The translations under genes and the position numbers were made by a program. Positions 5,910 to 15,178 of a DNA stretch of 64,000 nt are shown piece after piece. Each line of letters begins with the position of its first letter. Position 1 is the first letter of the stretch. The notes beneath the pieces were generated by a model. That model had not been told where the DNA came from. It searched no databases and saw nothing but the letters and a program-made list of their open reading frames with translations. This DNA is from an uncultured Bacillota bacterium (lineage in GTDB: Bacteria; Bacillota_I; Bacilli_A; RFN20; CAG-826), in assembly GCA_949299565.1 (NCBI GenBank), contig OX437086.1:166919-230918 (forward strand). Direction: 5' to 3'.

Positions 5910-7871
5910 TTATTTCGCGGTAACTTGTCCGCCTGTATAAAGCTGCCAGTATTTGCCTTGTTTAGCAAGCAATTCATCGTGTGAACCGCGCTCAATGATC
6001 CGGCCTTGATCAATGACCATAATGACATCAGAGTTTTTAACAGTCGAGAGACGGTGAGCGATAACGAAAGTCGTCCGGCCTTTCATGATGGCATCCATGC
6101 CTTGCTGGACTAATTCTTCAGTGCGCGAATCGATAGAAGAAGTCGCTTCATCTAAAATCATGACCGGAGGATTCGCGATTGCACATCTTGCAATTGCGAT
6201 TAGTTGCCTTTGTCCTTGCGACAAATTAGTGCCGGCTTTTGTAAGGACAGTATCATAGCCTTGCGGCAACTGAGAAATGAAACGATCGGCGTTCGCTAAT
6301 TTAGCGGCAGCAATAACTTCTTCATCTGTCGCATCGAGCTTCCCGAAGCGGATATTTTCTTTGACAGTTCCGGTAAAAAGCTCGGTTTCTTGAAGAACCA
6401 TGCCTAAAGAACGACGAAGATCCGCCTTTTTAATCTTGTTGATATTGATGTCATCATAACGAATTTTGCCATCTGCAATATCATAAAAACGATTGATCAA
6501 ATTCGTGATTGTCGTTTTGCCAGCGCCCGTAGGTCCAACAAAGGCCACCTTTTGACCGGGTTCAGCGTAAAGAGTGATGTTGTGAAGTACAATCTTCTCG
6601 GGGTTATATCCAAAGTCAACATCGTAGAAATTAATTTTGCCTTGTAACCATGTGTAGGTGGTTTGGGAGCCATCTTGATGCGGATGTTTCCATGCCCAAC
6701 GTCCCGTTCTTTCGACTACTTCAACAGGATTGCCGTCGGGTCCTTCTTTGGCGTTCACTAATTCAACATAGCCGTCATCAGTTTCAATCGGTTCATCAAG
6801 GAGAGCAAAGATTCTCACCATACCGGCAAACGCCATGACAATTGAATTCGTTTGTTGCGCCATCTGTCCAATCGGGGAAGTATATGAACGCGAAAGCATG
6901 ATGCTACTGAGAATCGTGCCGATCGAGAAAGAAGCGCCCAAAAAGATAACCGGAGTCTCGTTACTATCAATAACCCCTTGCGAAGTGCCAATAAAGTAAT
7001 AAAGAAGGCTGCCGATAATCGCTAAAAGAATGTATTGAACGTTGCCAATTTGGTTGACGGCCGGAAGCATGATATTTGCATAACGGTTGGCTTTGATTGA
7101 TTCATCGCAAAGGCGATCATTGATTTCATCAAACTTCCGAATTGATTCTTCTTCGTAGTTAAAAACCTTAACAACCCTTTGGCCATTCATCATCTCTTCG
7201 ACATAACCGTTTGTCCGTCCTAAAGATTTTTGATAGGCAATAAAATATCGGCTCGAACGTGAAGCGATTGCTTTGGCAATGAAGATGGTCGGAATCGACA
7301 TCGCGATAGTGATGAGGGCTAAAATCCAGTTTTGCACGAACATTGTGACGACAACGACCAACAAAGTAGAAACAGAATTGACCAAAGCCGGCCAGCTGCG
7401 CGACAAAGCTTCTCTCAAGGTATCAACATCATTTGTATAAATAGACATGATGTCCCCGCGAGTGTGACGATCGAAGAAAGAAACCGGCAAATCCTGCATG
7501 TGATTAAATAAATCATCACGAATATGCTTTTGCGTTCCCTGCGCCACATAAGCCATCAAATAGCTATATAGATACATCGAAACCAAGCAGACAAAGAGAA
7601 TCGCCGCTAAAATGATTGTTAGTTGCGTTAATGGCCAATAATCAACCTCTAGGCCGTTTTGTGCTTGGTCTAGCATGCTGCTAATCGGACCATCAACGAC
7701 AATTCCGATAAAAATAGTTGAGAAAACATTGCAAACGGCGCTGATAATCATGCAAACAAAAGAAGAAAAGAAGGCAATCGGATAATAATGAATCTCGTAT
7801 TTGAAAACTCTTTTTACAGCTGAGAGCAATTCGCCCTTGCTGGCTTTTTCTTTCTTATTCAGCGACGACAT
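5910..7871 (-). CDS. ABC exporter half-transporter with the catalytic Walker B (heterodimer subunit 2)
   Basis: This 653-residue protein has an N-terminal six-helix exporter membrane domain and a C-terminal nucleotide-binding domain. The latter has Walker A GPTGAGKTT, signature LSQGQRQ, Walker B ending LDEATSS with the catalytic Glu, and switch His in IAHRLSTV. The start MSSLNKK is chosen for GGAGGTGA five bases upstream; it overlaps the end of the preceding ABC gene by 17 bases, indicating translational coupling. Together they form a heterodimeric exporter of the BmrCD/TM287-288 type, under a MarR regulator, probably for drugs or lipophilic compounds. A charged and acidic insertion lies between the membrane and ATPase domains (around residues 370-420). 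Substrate unknown. Confidence 0.9.
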   Translation of the reverse strand: MSSLNKKEKASKGELLSAVKRVFKYEIHYYPIAFFSSFVCMIISAVCNVFSTIFIGIVVDGPISSMLDQAQNGLEVDYWPLTQLTIILAAILFVCLVSMYLYSYLMAYVAQGTQKHIRDDLFNHMQDLPVSFFDRHTRGDIMSIYTNDVDTLREALSRSWPALVNSVSTLLVVVVTMFVQNWILALITIAMSIPTIFIAKAIASRSSRYFIAYQKSLGRTNGYVEEMMNGQRVVKVFNYEEESIRKFDEINDRLCDESIKANRYANIMLPAVNQIGNVQYILLAIIGSLLYYFIGTSQGVIDSNETPVIFLGASFSIGTILSSIMLSRSYTSPIGQMAQQTNSIVMAFAGMVRIFALLDEPIETDDGYVELVNAKEGPDGNPVEVVERTGRWAWKHPHQDGSQTTYTWLQGKINFYDVDFGYNPEKIVLHNITLYAEPGQKVAFVGPTGAGKTTITNLINRFYDIADGKIRYDDININKIKKADLRRSLGMVLQETELFTGTVKENIRFGKLDATDEEVIAAAKLANADRFISQLPQGYDTVLTKAGTNLSQGQRQLIAIARCAIANPPVMILDEATSSIDSRTEELVQQGMDAIMKGRTTFVIAHRLSTVKNSDVIMVIDQGRIIERGSHDELLAKQGKYWQLYTGGQVTAK

Positions 7872-9720
7872 CGAAATCACCTCCACCCAGTTGCGATTCA
7901 TAAAGTTCTTTATAAACTGTGCAATTTTCCAAAAGTTCTTCGTTCGTGCCTTTAGCCACGATTTCACCATCATCCATCACGAGAATCGTGTCGCAATCTT
8001 TGACCGACAACACGCGTTCAGCCACGATGAATTTTGTGGTGCCAGGCATTGTTTCTTGAAGCGTTTTGCGAATCATCGCGTCAGTGTGAGTATCGACCGC
8101 GCTGGTTGAGTCGTCGAGAATTAAAATCTTCGGCTTTTTCAAAAGAGCACGCGCGATACAAAGCCGTTGCTTTTGGCCGCCAGAAACGTTGCTGCCGCCT
8201 TGCTCAATATGCGTTTGATATTTATCTGGCATGTTTTGAATGAAGTCATCGGCTTGTGCCCATTTGGCGGCCTGCACGATTTCATCTATCGTCGCATTCT
8301 TATTGCCCCAACGGAGATTCTCTTCAACCGTTCCGCTGAAAAGCATGTTTTTTTGTAACACGACGGCGACCGCGTCGCGTAAAACTTTTAAGTCATAGTC
8401 ACGCACATCGACTCCGCCGACTTCTACCGATCCGCCCGTAACGTCATATAGACGCGCTAACATCGAAAGCAAAGTCGACTTGGAAGAGCCGGTTGTGCCG
8501 ACGATGCCGACGACCGCCCCGCTTTTGAAATGCAAATCGATATTCTTCAAAACATCGTTTTCAGGGTTGTCCTTAAAGTGAAAAGTTACATTATTGAAGT
8601 CAACTCGTCCATCTTTGACTTCCATAACGGGATTTTCAGGAGATGTGATATCCGGCACTTCCTCAAGAATATGAACAACACGTTCTGCGCTATTGCGCGA
8701 CATGATGATCATCGTGTACACCATCGTCACCAACATCATTGCCAACATTATTTGCATAACATAAGAAAGCATCGATGTTAAGGCACCGGTTGTAAGAGTA
8801 CCTATAGGATTATTCGGACCAACGTTTTGAACGATTAAAACAGCGCCGAAATAACTGATCACCAAGATGCAAATATAAGAGGCCAACATCATCAAAGGAC
8901 TATTCAAAGCCAAGAACTTTTCGACTTTGACGAAGGCACGATTGATATATTCGGATGTCTTGTTGAATTTTTCTTTTTGCTGCGTTTGACGACCGAAGGC
9001 TTTTACAGCGCGGATGCCGGCCACGTTTTCTTCAACATCTTCATTGAGACGATCGTAAGTCCGGAAAATGCGGACAAAAATCGGATGCGCGTAATTAGCG
9101 AGAACAAGAAGCAATCCTCCAATGATAGGGATAACAAGCAAGAAGACAAAGGCCAATTGCCACGCAGTCACAAAACTCATAATAAGGGCAAAAAACATCA
9201 ACATCGGAGCCCGCAATAGAGCTCTAATCGTCATTTGATAAGCGAATTGAACATTTGTAACGTCGGTCGTCATCCGCGTGACAATCGAAGAAGTAGAGAA
9301 TTTATCGATATTATAGAAGGAGAAATCCTGGATATGGTAATACATCGCTTTGCGAAGGTTATGACCAAGACCCGAAGAAGCTGAAGCTGCCCAATAACCG
9401 GCCGCAATCCCGAAAACAACCCCACAGATTGCAAGGCCGACCATTAAAAGACCCCAAAGAAAAACTTCCCCAAGATTGATGGTGGCTGGGTTCTCCTTGT
9501 CGATCGAATTGATCATAAACTGCATCAAATAAGGAATTAGAATCTCGCAAAGAGTTTCTAACGCCACGAATAACCAAGTCAGAAGAACATCTTTTTTATA
9601 TTTGCCGAGTTGCTTATTGAGTTTACCGACTGTTTTCAAAACAGAGTCTTTATAAATCGGCATTCCCTTTTCATCATAAAGCTCGTCTGCGCTCGTACCG
9701 CGTTCTACTGCTTCTGCCAT
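7855..9720 (-). CDS. ABC exporter half-transporter with degenerate ATP site (heterodimer subunit 1)
   Basis: The protein has 621 residues: about 60 leading residues, a six-helix membrane domain and a C-terminal nucleotide-binding domain. Walker A is GTTGSSKST and the signature is VSGGQKQR. Walker B reads LILDDSTSAVD, so Asp replaces the catalytic Glu, and the switch region reads VAERVLSV, so Glu replaces the His. These changes mark the non-hydrolysing site of heterodimeric exporters; the non-canonical LSQGQ signature of the partner would face this site. AGGAGG precedes the ATG. It follows the MarR gene by 24 bases, making a three-gene operon. Confidence 0.9.
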   Translation of the reverse strand: MAEAVERGTSADELYDEKGMPIYKDSVLKTVGKLNKQLGKYKKDVLLTWLFVALETLCEILIPYLMQFMINSIDKENPATINLGEVFLWGLLMVGLAICGVVFGIAAGYWAASASSGLGHNLRKAMYYHIQDFSFYNIDKFSTSSIVTRMTTDVTNVQFAYQMTIRALLRAPMLMFFALIMSFVTAWQLAFVFLLVIPIIGGLLLVLANYAHPIFVRIFRTYDRLNEDVEENVAGIRAVKAFGRQTQQKEKFNKTSEYINRAFVKVEKFLALNSPLMMLASYICILVISYFGAVLIVQNVGPNNPIGTLTTGALTSMLSYVMQIMLAMMLVTMVYTMIIMSRNSAERVVHILEEVPDITSPENPVMEVKDGRVDFNNVTFHFKDNPENDVLKNIDLHFKSGAVVGIVGTTGSSKSTLLSMLARLYDVTGGSVEVGGVDVRDYDLKVLRDAVAVVLQKNMLFSGTVEENLRWGNKNATIDEIVQAAKWAQADDFIQNMPDKYQTHIEQGGSNVSGGQKQRLCIARALLKKPKILILDDSTSAVDTHTDAMIRKTLQETMPGTTKFIVAERVLSVKDCDTILVMDDGEIVAKGTNEELLENCTVYKELYESQLGGGDFDVVAE

Positions 9721-9744
9721 AGTCTTCCTCCTTGTTCTCCTTAT

Positions 9745-10197
9745 CTATTCGCGTTGCTGGTGAAGAATCAAGGCGTTATTGCGAATCTTCACAAGCACTT
9801 TTTCAGCAATTTTTAGATCGTTGTCATCAATTCCTACTAACAGCCGAGAAGAAAAATAAGCAAACGAATCCTTCATCATTTTAACCGTTTTCTTTCCTTC
9901 TTTCGTCAAAGACAAAAGTTTTTGACGACGATCAGATTTGGCAACCGTCATTTTGATTAGCCTTTTTTCTTCAAGTCCTTTTAATGTTTGAGAAATCGTA
10001 GCCTTGCTGACATTTGCAGCCCCCATTACATCGCGAGCTGTAATCTTGGTTTTATCGCTGAAAGCTATAAAATTCAATGTGAAGCCTTCAAAAGACGTAA
10101 CGCCCAAGTTTGGGATATGTTCACATTCGGCATCCATGTACCGTTTAGCGGTATTCCGCACCTGGCGCACCAGGTTCATAATCGTATTGTCTGACAT
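9745..10197 (-). CDS. MarR-family transcriptional regulator
   Basis: The product is about 150 residues with a MarR winged helix: ARDVMGAANVSKATISQTLKGLEEKRLI is the recognition region and MTVAKSDRRQKLLSLTKEGKK the wing with the typical DxR. It probably represses the downstream exporter pair and itself; the promoter upstream contains an inverted repeat over the -10. I start at MSDNTIMN; the open frame extends nine codons further upstream but without a better start. Confidence 0.88.
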   Translation of the reverse strand: MSDNTIMNLVRQVRNTAKRYMDAECEHIPNLGVTSFEGFTLNFIAFSDKTKITARDVMGAANVSKATISQTLKGLEEKRLIKMTVAKSDRRQKLLSLTKEGKKTVKMMKDSFAYFSSRLLVGIDDNDLKIAEKVLVKIRNNALILHQQRE

Positions 10198-10233
10198 TAT
10201 TGCTATTGTTAGATTGCGAACCAAAACTTCGCG

Positions 10234-10267
10234 TGGGATATTTTAATCCCAACTTTTGTTTTTTCAA
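10234..10267 (-). promoter_or_regulatory. Promoter and operator of the marR-ABC operon
   Basis: The reverse strand has TTGAAA (10262-10267), 16 bases, then TAAAAT (10240-10245). The -10 is exactly the spacer of a perfect inverted repeat TGGGAT-N6-ATCCCA (10234-10251). A regulator bound there would block polymerase, so this is a likely MarR autoregulation site. Confidence 0.65.
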
Positions 10268-10324
10268 CAGGTGAAAAATAGAAAATAAAGGAAAGCGTTT
10301 CTTTATTGAAAAGTCTTGCTTTAT

Positions 10325-11311
10325 TTAAGAGTTTTTATCGTTGAAACTCCCTTTTAAATCCAATAAAAAGTCTGACATTTCTTGTAAGGACGTCGCTTCG
10401 CTTGCAAGAAAATTGCGTGCCTTGCGATAGCCGGAAAAGCCTTTAAGAAAATGCGGAAGAATTCCTTTTAAATGAAGGAAGGCCTTTTGCTCACCGCTAT
10501 TGTTTTTGCAAACTTCTAAAAAAGACAAAGCGTAGTCTATTTGTTCTTTATAAGTTTCTTTTGGGAGAGGAGAAAGACCCTTTAAAGAACGATCTAGATC
10601 AAGAACCAAACGCGGATGACCGACTCCGCCGCGGGCCACCATCACAAGTTGTGCCCCAACATCTTCCATGGCTTTGATGGCTTCTTCTACCGAAAAGATG
10701 TCACCGGATATACAAAGAGGTATTTTGAGTTCTCGCCCTAAATTCGCGATTTCTTGATACTGAGCTTGTCCAGAATAAAGTTGTTTTGTCGTGCGGGCAT
10801 GGATGCTGATGAGCGAGACGCCTGCTTCTTCTAGAAGTTTGCTGACTTCGCGTGCATTGATGTGTTCTTGATCAAAACCCAGACGTATTTTTGCACTGAC
10901 GGGTTTATGAGAATGCGCAACAATCGTTCGAACATGTTCATAAAGAGCACTCGGATCTTTGAGCCAAAAAGAGCCGCCTTTCCCTTTAAGAACTTTCGGC
11001 ATCGGACATCCGAAATTCAAATCTAAAATCTCGTATTCGGCGTCCCTTTCTAAAATCTCGATAGCCTTCAAATGATCCTCGGTCCTTCCGCCGAACAGTT
11101 GAAGCGCTAACGGGTGATCGTTAAAAGAAGAACGATAATATTCCTTGGTGGCTTGATTGCCATAAACCAGTCCTGTAGCTGAAATCATTTCAGAAATGCT
11201 TAAAGCAACGCCAAAAGGTTTCATGAATTCGCGATATGCTAAATCAGTAATCCCGGCCATCGGGCCCAAGACTACTTGTCCGTTCAGTGAAATGTTCCCA
11301 ATTTGTATCAT
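10325..11311 (-). CDS. dusB: tRNA-dihydrouridine synthase
   Basis: It reduces uridines in the tRNA D-loop using FMN. The 328-residue protein is a TIM barrel with the Dus hallmarks VLGPMAGITDLAYR near the start, the catalytic Cys in LNFGCPMPKV, ARTTKQLYSG, CISGDIFS, and a phosphate-binding VARGGVGHPRL. The length is normal. It lies just after the ftsH terminator; in many Bacilli dus genes also sit near lysS, ftsH and tilS. Confidence 0.93.
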   Translation of the reverse strand: MIQIGNISLNGQVVLGPMAGITDLAYREFMKPFGVALSISEMISATGLVYGNQATKEYYRSSFNDHPLALQLFGGRTEDHLKAIEILERDAEYEILDLNFGCPMPKVLKGKGGSFWLKDPSALYEHVRTIVAHSHKPVSAKIRLGFDQEHINAREVSKLLEEAGVSLISIHARTTKQLYSGQAQYQEIANLGRELKIPLCISGDIFSVEEAIKAMEDVGAQLVMVARGGVGHPRLVLDLDRSLKGLSPLPKETYKEQIDYALSFLEVCKNNSGEQKAFLHLKGILPHFLKGFSGYRKARNFLASEATSLQEMSDFLLDLKGSFNDKNS

Positions 11312-11336
11312 AAAGAAAAGGGGACTTGCCGTCCCC
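11312..11336 (-). terminator. Rho-independent terminator after ftsH
   Basis: The reverse strand reads GGGGAC-GGCAA-GTCCCC followed by TTTTCTTT, directly after ftsH and abutting the dusB start codon, so dusB would need its own promoter or read-through. Confidence 0.85.
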
Positions 11337-11343
11337 GTTTATT

Positions 11344-13530
11344 TTAAGCGTTTGAAGAAGTGTCGTCCTTTGTCGATTTTTCTTCCGCTTGAGAATTTGT
11401 TTCTTCTTTTGTCTCTTGCGCCTTTTGCCCTAAAGGACCGTCGCTTTTTTCAATCGCTTCAGCTTTTTCTTTGCTGGGAAGCTGACCAGTTTTTACAAGA
11501 GACTCAATTTCCTCAGCAGTAATCGTCTCCTTCTCTAATAATGTATTAGCGATAAGAGTAACTTGATCGGCGTGTTCTTTAATAATGGCAATCGCCTGCT
11601 GATGGCAATTTTCAATAATCTGTCGGACGGCATTATCGATTTCAAAGGCCACTTGTGTCGAAAAATTCTTCTGCGTATCCATATAATCACGACCAAGGAA
11701 AACAGAAGAATTGCTCTGTTCATATTGAATAGGACCGAGCGAAGACATGCCAAACGTTGTGACCATCATTCTTGCAATCTTCGTCGCCTGTTTGATGTCC
11801 TCTTCAGCGCCGGTGGAAATATCGTCGAAGAATACTTCTTCTGAAGAACGACCACCAAGCAATCCCGTAATTTGCGCTAACAATTCTTTCTTCGTGAGAA
11901 GGAAACGGTCATCTTCCGGCGTCATCAAAACGTGCCCGCCGGTTTGTCCGCGCGGAATGATTGTGATTTTTTGCACTTTTTCAGCATGCGGAAGCACAAG
12001 GCCGATAATCGCGTGACCCGATTCATGGAAAGCATCTATCTTCCGCTCTTGTTCAGACATTCCGCGTCCAGATTTGGCAGGTCCGGCAATCCGGCGATCA
12101 ATCGCCTCATCGATTTCCGCCATCGTGATCGATTCTTTGTTAAAACGGACAGCAAGAATTGCCGCCTCATTGAGAATATTTTCAATATCGGCACCAGAGA
12201 AACCGACCGTTCTTTGAGCTAAAGCCTTGAAGTCAACAGAAGGATCAATATGTTTGTTGCGAGCATGGACACGGAAAATAGCTTCGCGTCCAACTTTATC
12301 GGGCAAAGAAACAGTGATGATTCGATCGAAACGTCCAGGTCTTAAAAGCGCTGGATCTAAAACATCATCACGGTTGGTAGCTGCCATTACAAGAATGCCA
12401 GCATTGTAATCAAAGCCGTCCATTTCGACTAAGAGTTGATTGAGCGTTTGCTCGCGTTCATCATTGCCGCCGCCAAGACCTGCACCTCTTTGTCGACCAA
12501 CAGCGTCAATTTCATCGATGAAGATGATGCAAGGAGCCGTAGCCTTCGCCTTCTTGAAAAGATCGCGAACACGTCCAGCGCCAACGCCGACAAACATTTC
12601 CACAAAATCAGAACCGGAAATGCTATAGAACGGAACGCCGGCTTCACCAGCCACCGCTTTAGCCAATAACGTTTTACCAGTGCCGGGCGGACCAATCAAA
12701 AGGACGCCTTTCGGCAAGCGCGCACCGTATTTAGAATACTTTTTCGGTTCTTTGAGATATTCCACCATCTCAACCATTTCGGCTTTTTCTTCATCATTGC
12801 CGGCAACATCGCTGAAACGCACTTTGGAAGCGTCTTCGCGCCGGGCGGGCGATTTATTGAAATCCATCGCTTGACGGTTAGAGCCGTTGACCGCGCCAGA
12901 AAGGCGACTGATGAGGAAAATCGCTAAACCAGCGATAAGAACAATATAAATAAGAGTCGGACCCCACGTATCCCACCACGAAACCGCGAAAGCATCATTA
13001 ACAATTAAGCCTGGCGCTCTTCCGAATTGATCAACGATTTCGGCATTGGAATTCCATTGTTCGGTTTTTGCGAGGAAGATGGCCGAATAAGAATCGTGTT
13101 CAACTCTGACTTGACCGCTTCCATCTTCAGCGGGGATGAAAATTGTAAACGGCTCATTCCAATGACTTTCATTGATATTGACCGTGAAATTAAAACTTGA
13201 ATAACGATTTGTTTCGAAATTGATTGAATAGGCAACGCCAGAGACAGTCACCATTCGGCTGTTTGTTGATTCGCTATACTGTGGAATGAAATAAGATTCG
13301 TTTGTTTCAACAATCTGAATATCTTCTTCCTCGTTTCCGTTCCCGTCATCGCGGAGACTCAATTGGTAGCCCAAATAAGTGTCGAGCATACCTTCGTTCC
13401 ACGTCACCGTATTGTTCCATGAATTCCCGAATATCAAAAAGACGAAAAGAAAGATAATAACTGCAATAATAATGGCGGGTAAGAGCATCGACCACATGCT
13501 GCGGCGAGGAGCTTTATTGTTATCGTTCAT
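11344..13530 (-). CDS. ftsH: ATP-dependent zinc metalloprotease FtsH
   Basis: This membrane-anchored AAA+ protease degrades misassembled membrane proteins and regulators. The 728 residues run: membrane helix 1 (residues about 14-34), an extracytoplasmic domain of about 130 residues, helix 2 ([16 protein letters not shown]), then AAA Walker A GPPGTGKT, Walker [12 protein letters not shown], second region RPGRFDR, and protease zinc motif HESGH near residue 505. The C-terminus is a low-complexity Glu/Lys/Ser tail. The extracytoplasmic domain is longer than the roughly 70 residues of the E. coli protein. Its place next to tilS is conserved across Bacilli. Confidence 0.97.
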   Translation of the reverse strand: MNDNNKAPRRSMWSMLLPAIIIAVIIFLFVFLIFGNSWNNTVTWNEGMLDTYLGYQLSLRDDGNGNEEEDIQIVETNESYFIPQYSESTNSRMVTVSGVAYSINFETNRYSSFNFTVNINESHWNEPFTIFIPAEDGSGQVRVEHDSYSAIFLAKTEQWNSNAEIVDQFGRAPGLIVNDAFAVSWWDTWGPTLIYIVLIAGLAIFLISRLSGAVNGSNRQAMDFNKSPARREDASKVRFSDVAGNDEEKAEMVEMVEYLKEPKKYSKYGARLPKGVLLIGPPGTGKTLLAKAVAGEAGVPFYSISGSDFVEMFVGVGAGRVRDLFKKAKATAPCIIFIDEIDAVGRQRGAGLGGGNDEREQTLNQLLVEMDGFDYNAGILVMAATNRDDVLDPALLRPGRFDRIITVSLPDKVGREAIFRVHARNKHIDPSVDFKALAQRTVGFSGADIENILNEAAILAVRFNKESITMAEIDEAIDRRIAGPAKSGRGMSEQERKIDAFHESGHAIIGLVLPHAEKVQKITIIPRGQTGGHVLMTPEDDRFLLTKKELLAQITGLLGGRSSEEVFFDDISTGAEEDIKQATKIARMMVTTFGMSSLGPIQYEQSNSSVFLGRDYMDTQKNFSTQVAFEIDNAVRQIIENCHQQAIAIIKEHADQVTLIANTLLEKETITAEEIESLVKTGQLPSKEKAEAIEKSDGPLGQKAQETKEETNSQAEEKSTKDDTSSNA

Positions 13531-13644
13531 AGACTCTCCTATCTGCTGTTCAACAAACTATTCACTGCTTTGACGCTCAAATCCTAAAAAGCGTCGAAGT
13601 TATAATACGCAAACGCAACTATTTGTCACTTAAAATAATGCAAA

Positions 13645-14901
13645 TTAGCGTTCATCGTCGTTCATGTGAATTGTCAGCTTTGACTGCGAATGATACTCAC
13701 GAAAATCTTTGCGATATCGTGGCACATAAATTATTTTACCATCTTTAGAAATGAAAACGGGCCACAAATGCACAAGGCGTGCTGGCGTGCCGGCAGCGAT
13801 AAGCATTCGCTTCACCGGCACCAAGTAGCCGCCATAAATCATCATGTCAGCCGGCAAAACGTTGCGAATTGTCAAAGGGTAGTCGCTAGCCTTAATTCCG
13901 CGATCTTCAGCCCCGTTAGAAAAATCTAAATCAAAGACTTCGCAAGAAAACTTTCCGGGTTTTTCCATCGTGTAACTGTAGGGTAAATCAAGACCATCTG
14001 TATCTAAAGTCAACATGTCATACTCTTTGACGAAAGAAACTTTTCCTTGCACATGAAGCGACATAATGGGTTTAGGGTTCGTGCAAAGTTTTCGAATATC
14101 TTCTAACAATTCAGGTGTGACCGTTATGTGCTCCGGCGATTTGGCATTTACAAAATCAATGATCGCCTTAGCGTAAACGCCTTGAGGCAAGGCCAGAAGA
14201 GGGCGAATTTCTAATTCATCTTGAACCTTGATTTCCTCAGAAACCTGCTCTGCCAATTCTTGACGTTCGCTCATTTCGCTCTTCATCTGTGTAAGAATCT
14301 GATCGCGTTCCACCTCATTGAGACGTGAAACAACATCCTTTCGAATTGTAGATCCTTGGTTTTCTAATTCAAATTTAGAGACGTCTAAAGAAAAAGGAAC
14401 GCCGTTCTCCTGGCAATAATCCAATAAATCATCGCGTGTATAACTGAGAAGAGGACGCACAACAATCATCTCACGGAAGGTCGATATCGGCTCCCAGCCA
14501 TATTTGGTTGCTTGAATTCCTTGCTTTTTAAGAAGCAAATAATTCTCAATCACATCATCTTGATGGTGCGAAACAAAAATAGCGGCAGCCTTATATTTTT
14601 TATAAATCTTTTGGAAAAAATTATAACGGACTTCGCGCGACCATTGACCAAAATTCTTGTCGCGTCCTTTTTGTTCAACTTGAGTAGTATCGCAAACTTC
14701 AAGGACCAAACGTTTTTGCAAACAATAATGGCGGAGCATTTCTTCGCTTTCCTCGCTCAAAGTTCCCGCATGGTAATTAACATAACAAACAATAGGACTG
14801 ACGCCAGCCTTCCGCATCATATCAAGCAAAGCCATCGAGTCCGGCCCATAACTACAAGCGACAAGATAGGTGTTATTTGGTCCGAATTTATAGTCCAGCA
14901 T
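13645..14901 (-). CDS. tilS: tRNA(Ile)-lysidine synthetase
   Basis: TilS converts the C34 of tRNA-Ile2 to lysidine so that it reads AUA. The N-terminal PP-loop ATPase domain is followed by a C-terminal region ending in a basic tail (residues about 380-410). The PP-loop reads SYGPDS (residues 17-22) where the usual form is SGGxDS; the HHQDD motif that follows (SHHQDDVIENY) is intact. The gene overlaps rqcP by 14 bases and precedes ftsH, the standard tilS-ftsH order. Enzymatic activity is likely because the gene is essential wherever AUA is used. Confidence 0.9.
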   Translation of the reverse strand: MLDYKFGPNNTYLVACSYGPDSMALLDMMRKAGVSPIVCYVNYHAGTLSEESEEMLRHYCLQKRLVLEVCDTTQVEQKGRDKNFGQWSREVRYNFFQKIYKKYKAAAIFVSHHQDDVIENYLLLKKQGIQATKYGWEPISTFREMIVVRPLLSYTRDDLLDYCQENGVPFSLDVSKFELENQGSTIRKDVVSRLNEVERDQILTQMKSEMSERQELAEQVSEEIKVQDELEIRPLLALPQGVYAKAIIDFVNAKSPEHITVTPELLEDIRKLCTNPKPIMSLHVQGKVSFVKEYDMLTLDTDGLDLPYSYTMEKPGKFSCEVFDLDFSNGAEDRGIKASDYPLTIRNVLPADMMIYGGYLVPVKRMLIAAGTPARLVHLWPVFISKDGKIIYVPRYRKDFREYHSQSKLTIHMNDDER

Positions 14902-15160
14902 CGGTCGTCCCTCCTTTTGTTTCTATAAGAATGTACATATCTTTAGCGTTTTCCTTTGAAGCGTAGGCCTTCTCCATAGCGACTTTCAAACGGATCTCTT
15001 GTGTGGCAATTTTTAGAATAATCATATCGCCCGCTTTCACGTCGCTTGCGGGTTTCGCCACCTTTCCGTTTAAGATCACGCCTCCCGTCTCCACTAACTT
15101 CTTTGCGGTCTCGCGCCTCTTAATAAGACGTGAGACTTTCAAAAATTTATCAAGCCTCAT
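14888..15160 (-). CDS. rqcP: S4-domain ribosome quality-control protein RqcP
   Basis: The 90-residue protein has an S4 RNA-binding fold from residue 1 (MRLDKFLKVSRLIKRRETAKKL, GGVILNGKVAKPA) like B. subtilis YabO/RqcP and E. coli Hsp15. RqcP assists RqcH in adding alanine tails to peptides on stalled 50S subunits. The position shortly after mfd matches the Bacillus mfd-to-yabO neighbourhood. Confidence 0.88.
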   Translation of the reverse strand: MRLDKFLKVSRLIKRRETAKKLVETGGVILNGKVAKPASDVKAGDMIILKIATQEIRLKVAMEKAYASKENAKDMYILIETKGGTTDAGL

Positions 15161-15178
15161 TTCTTAAAATATAGCACA

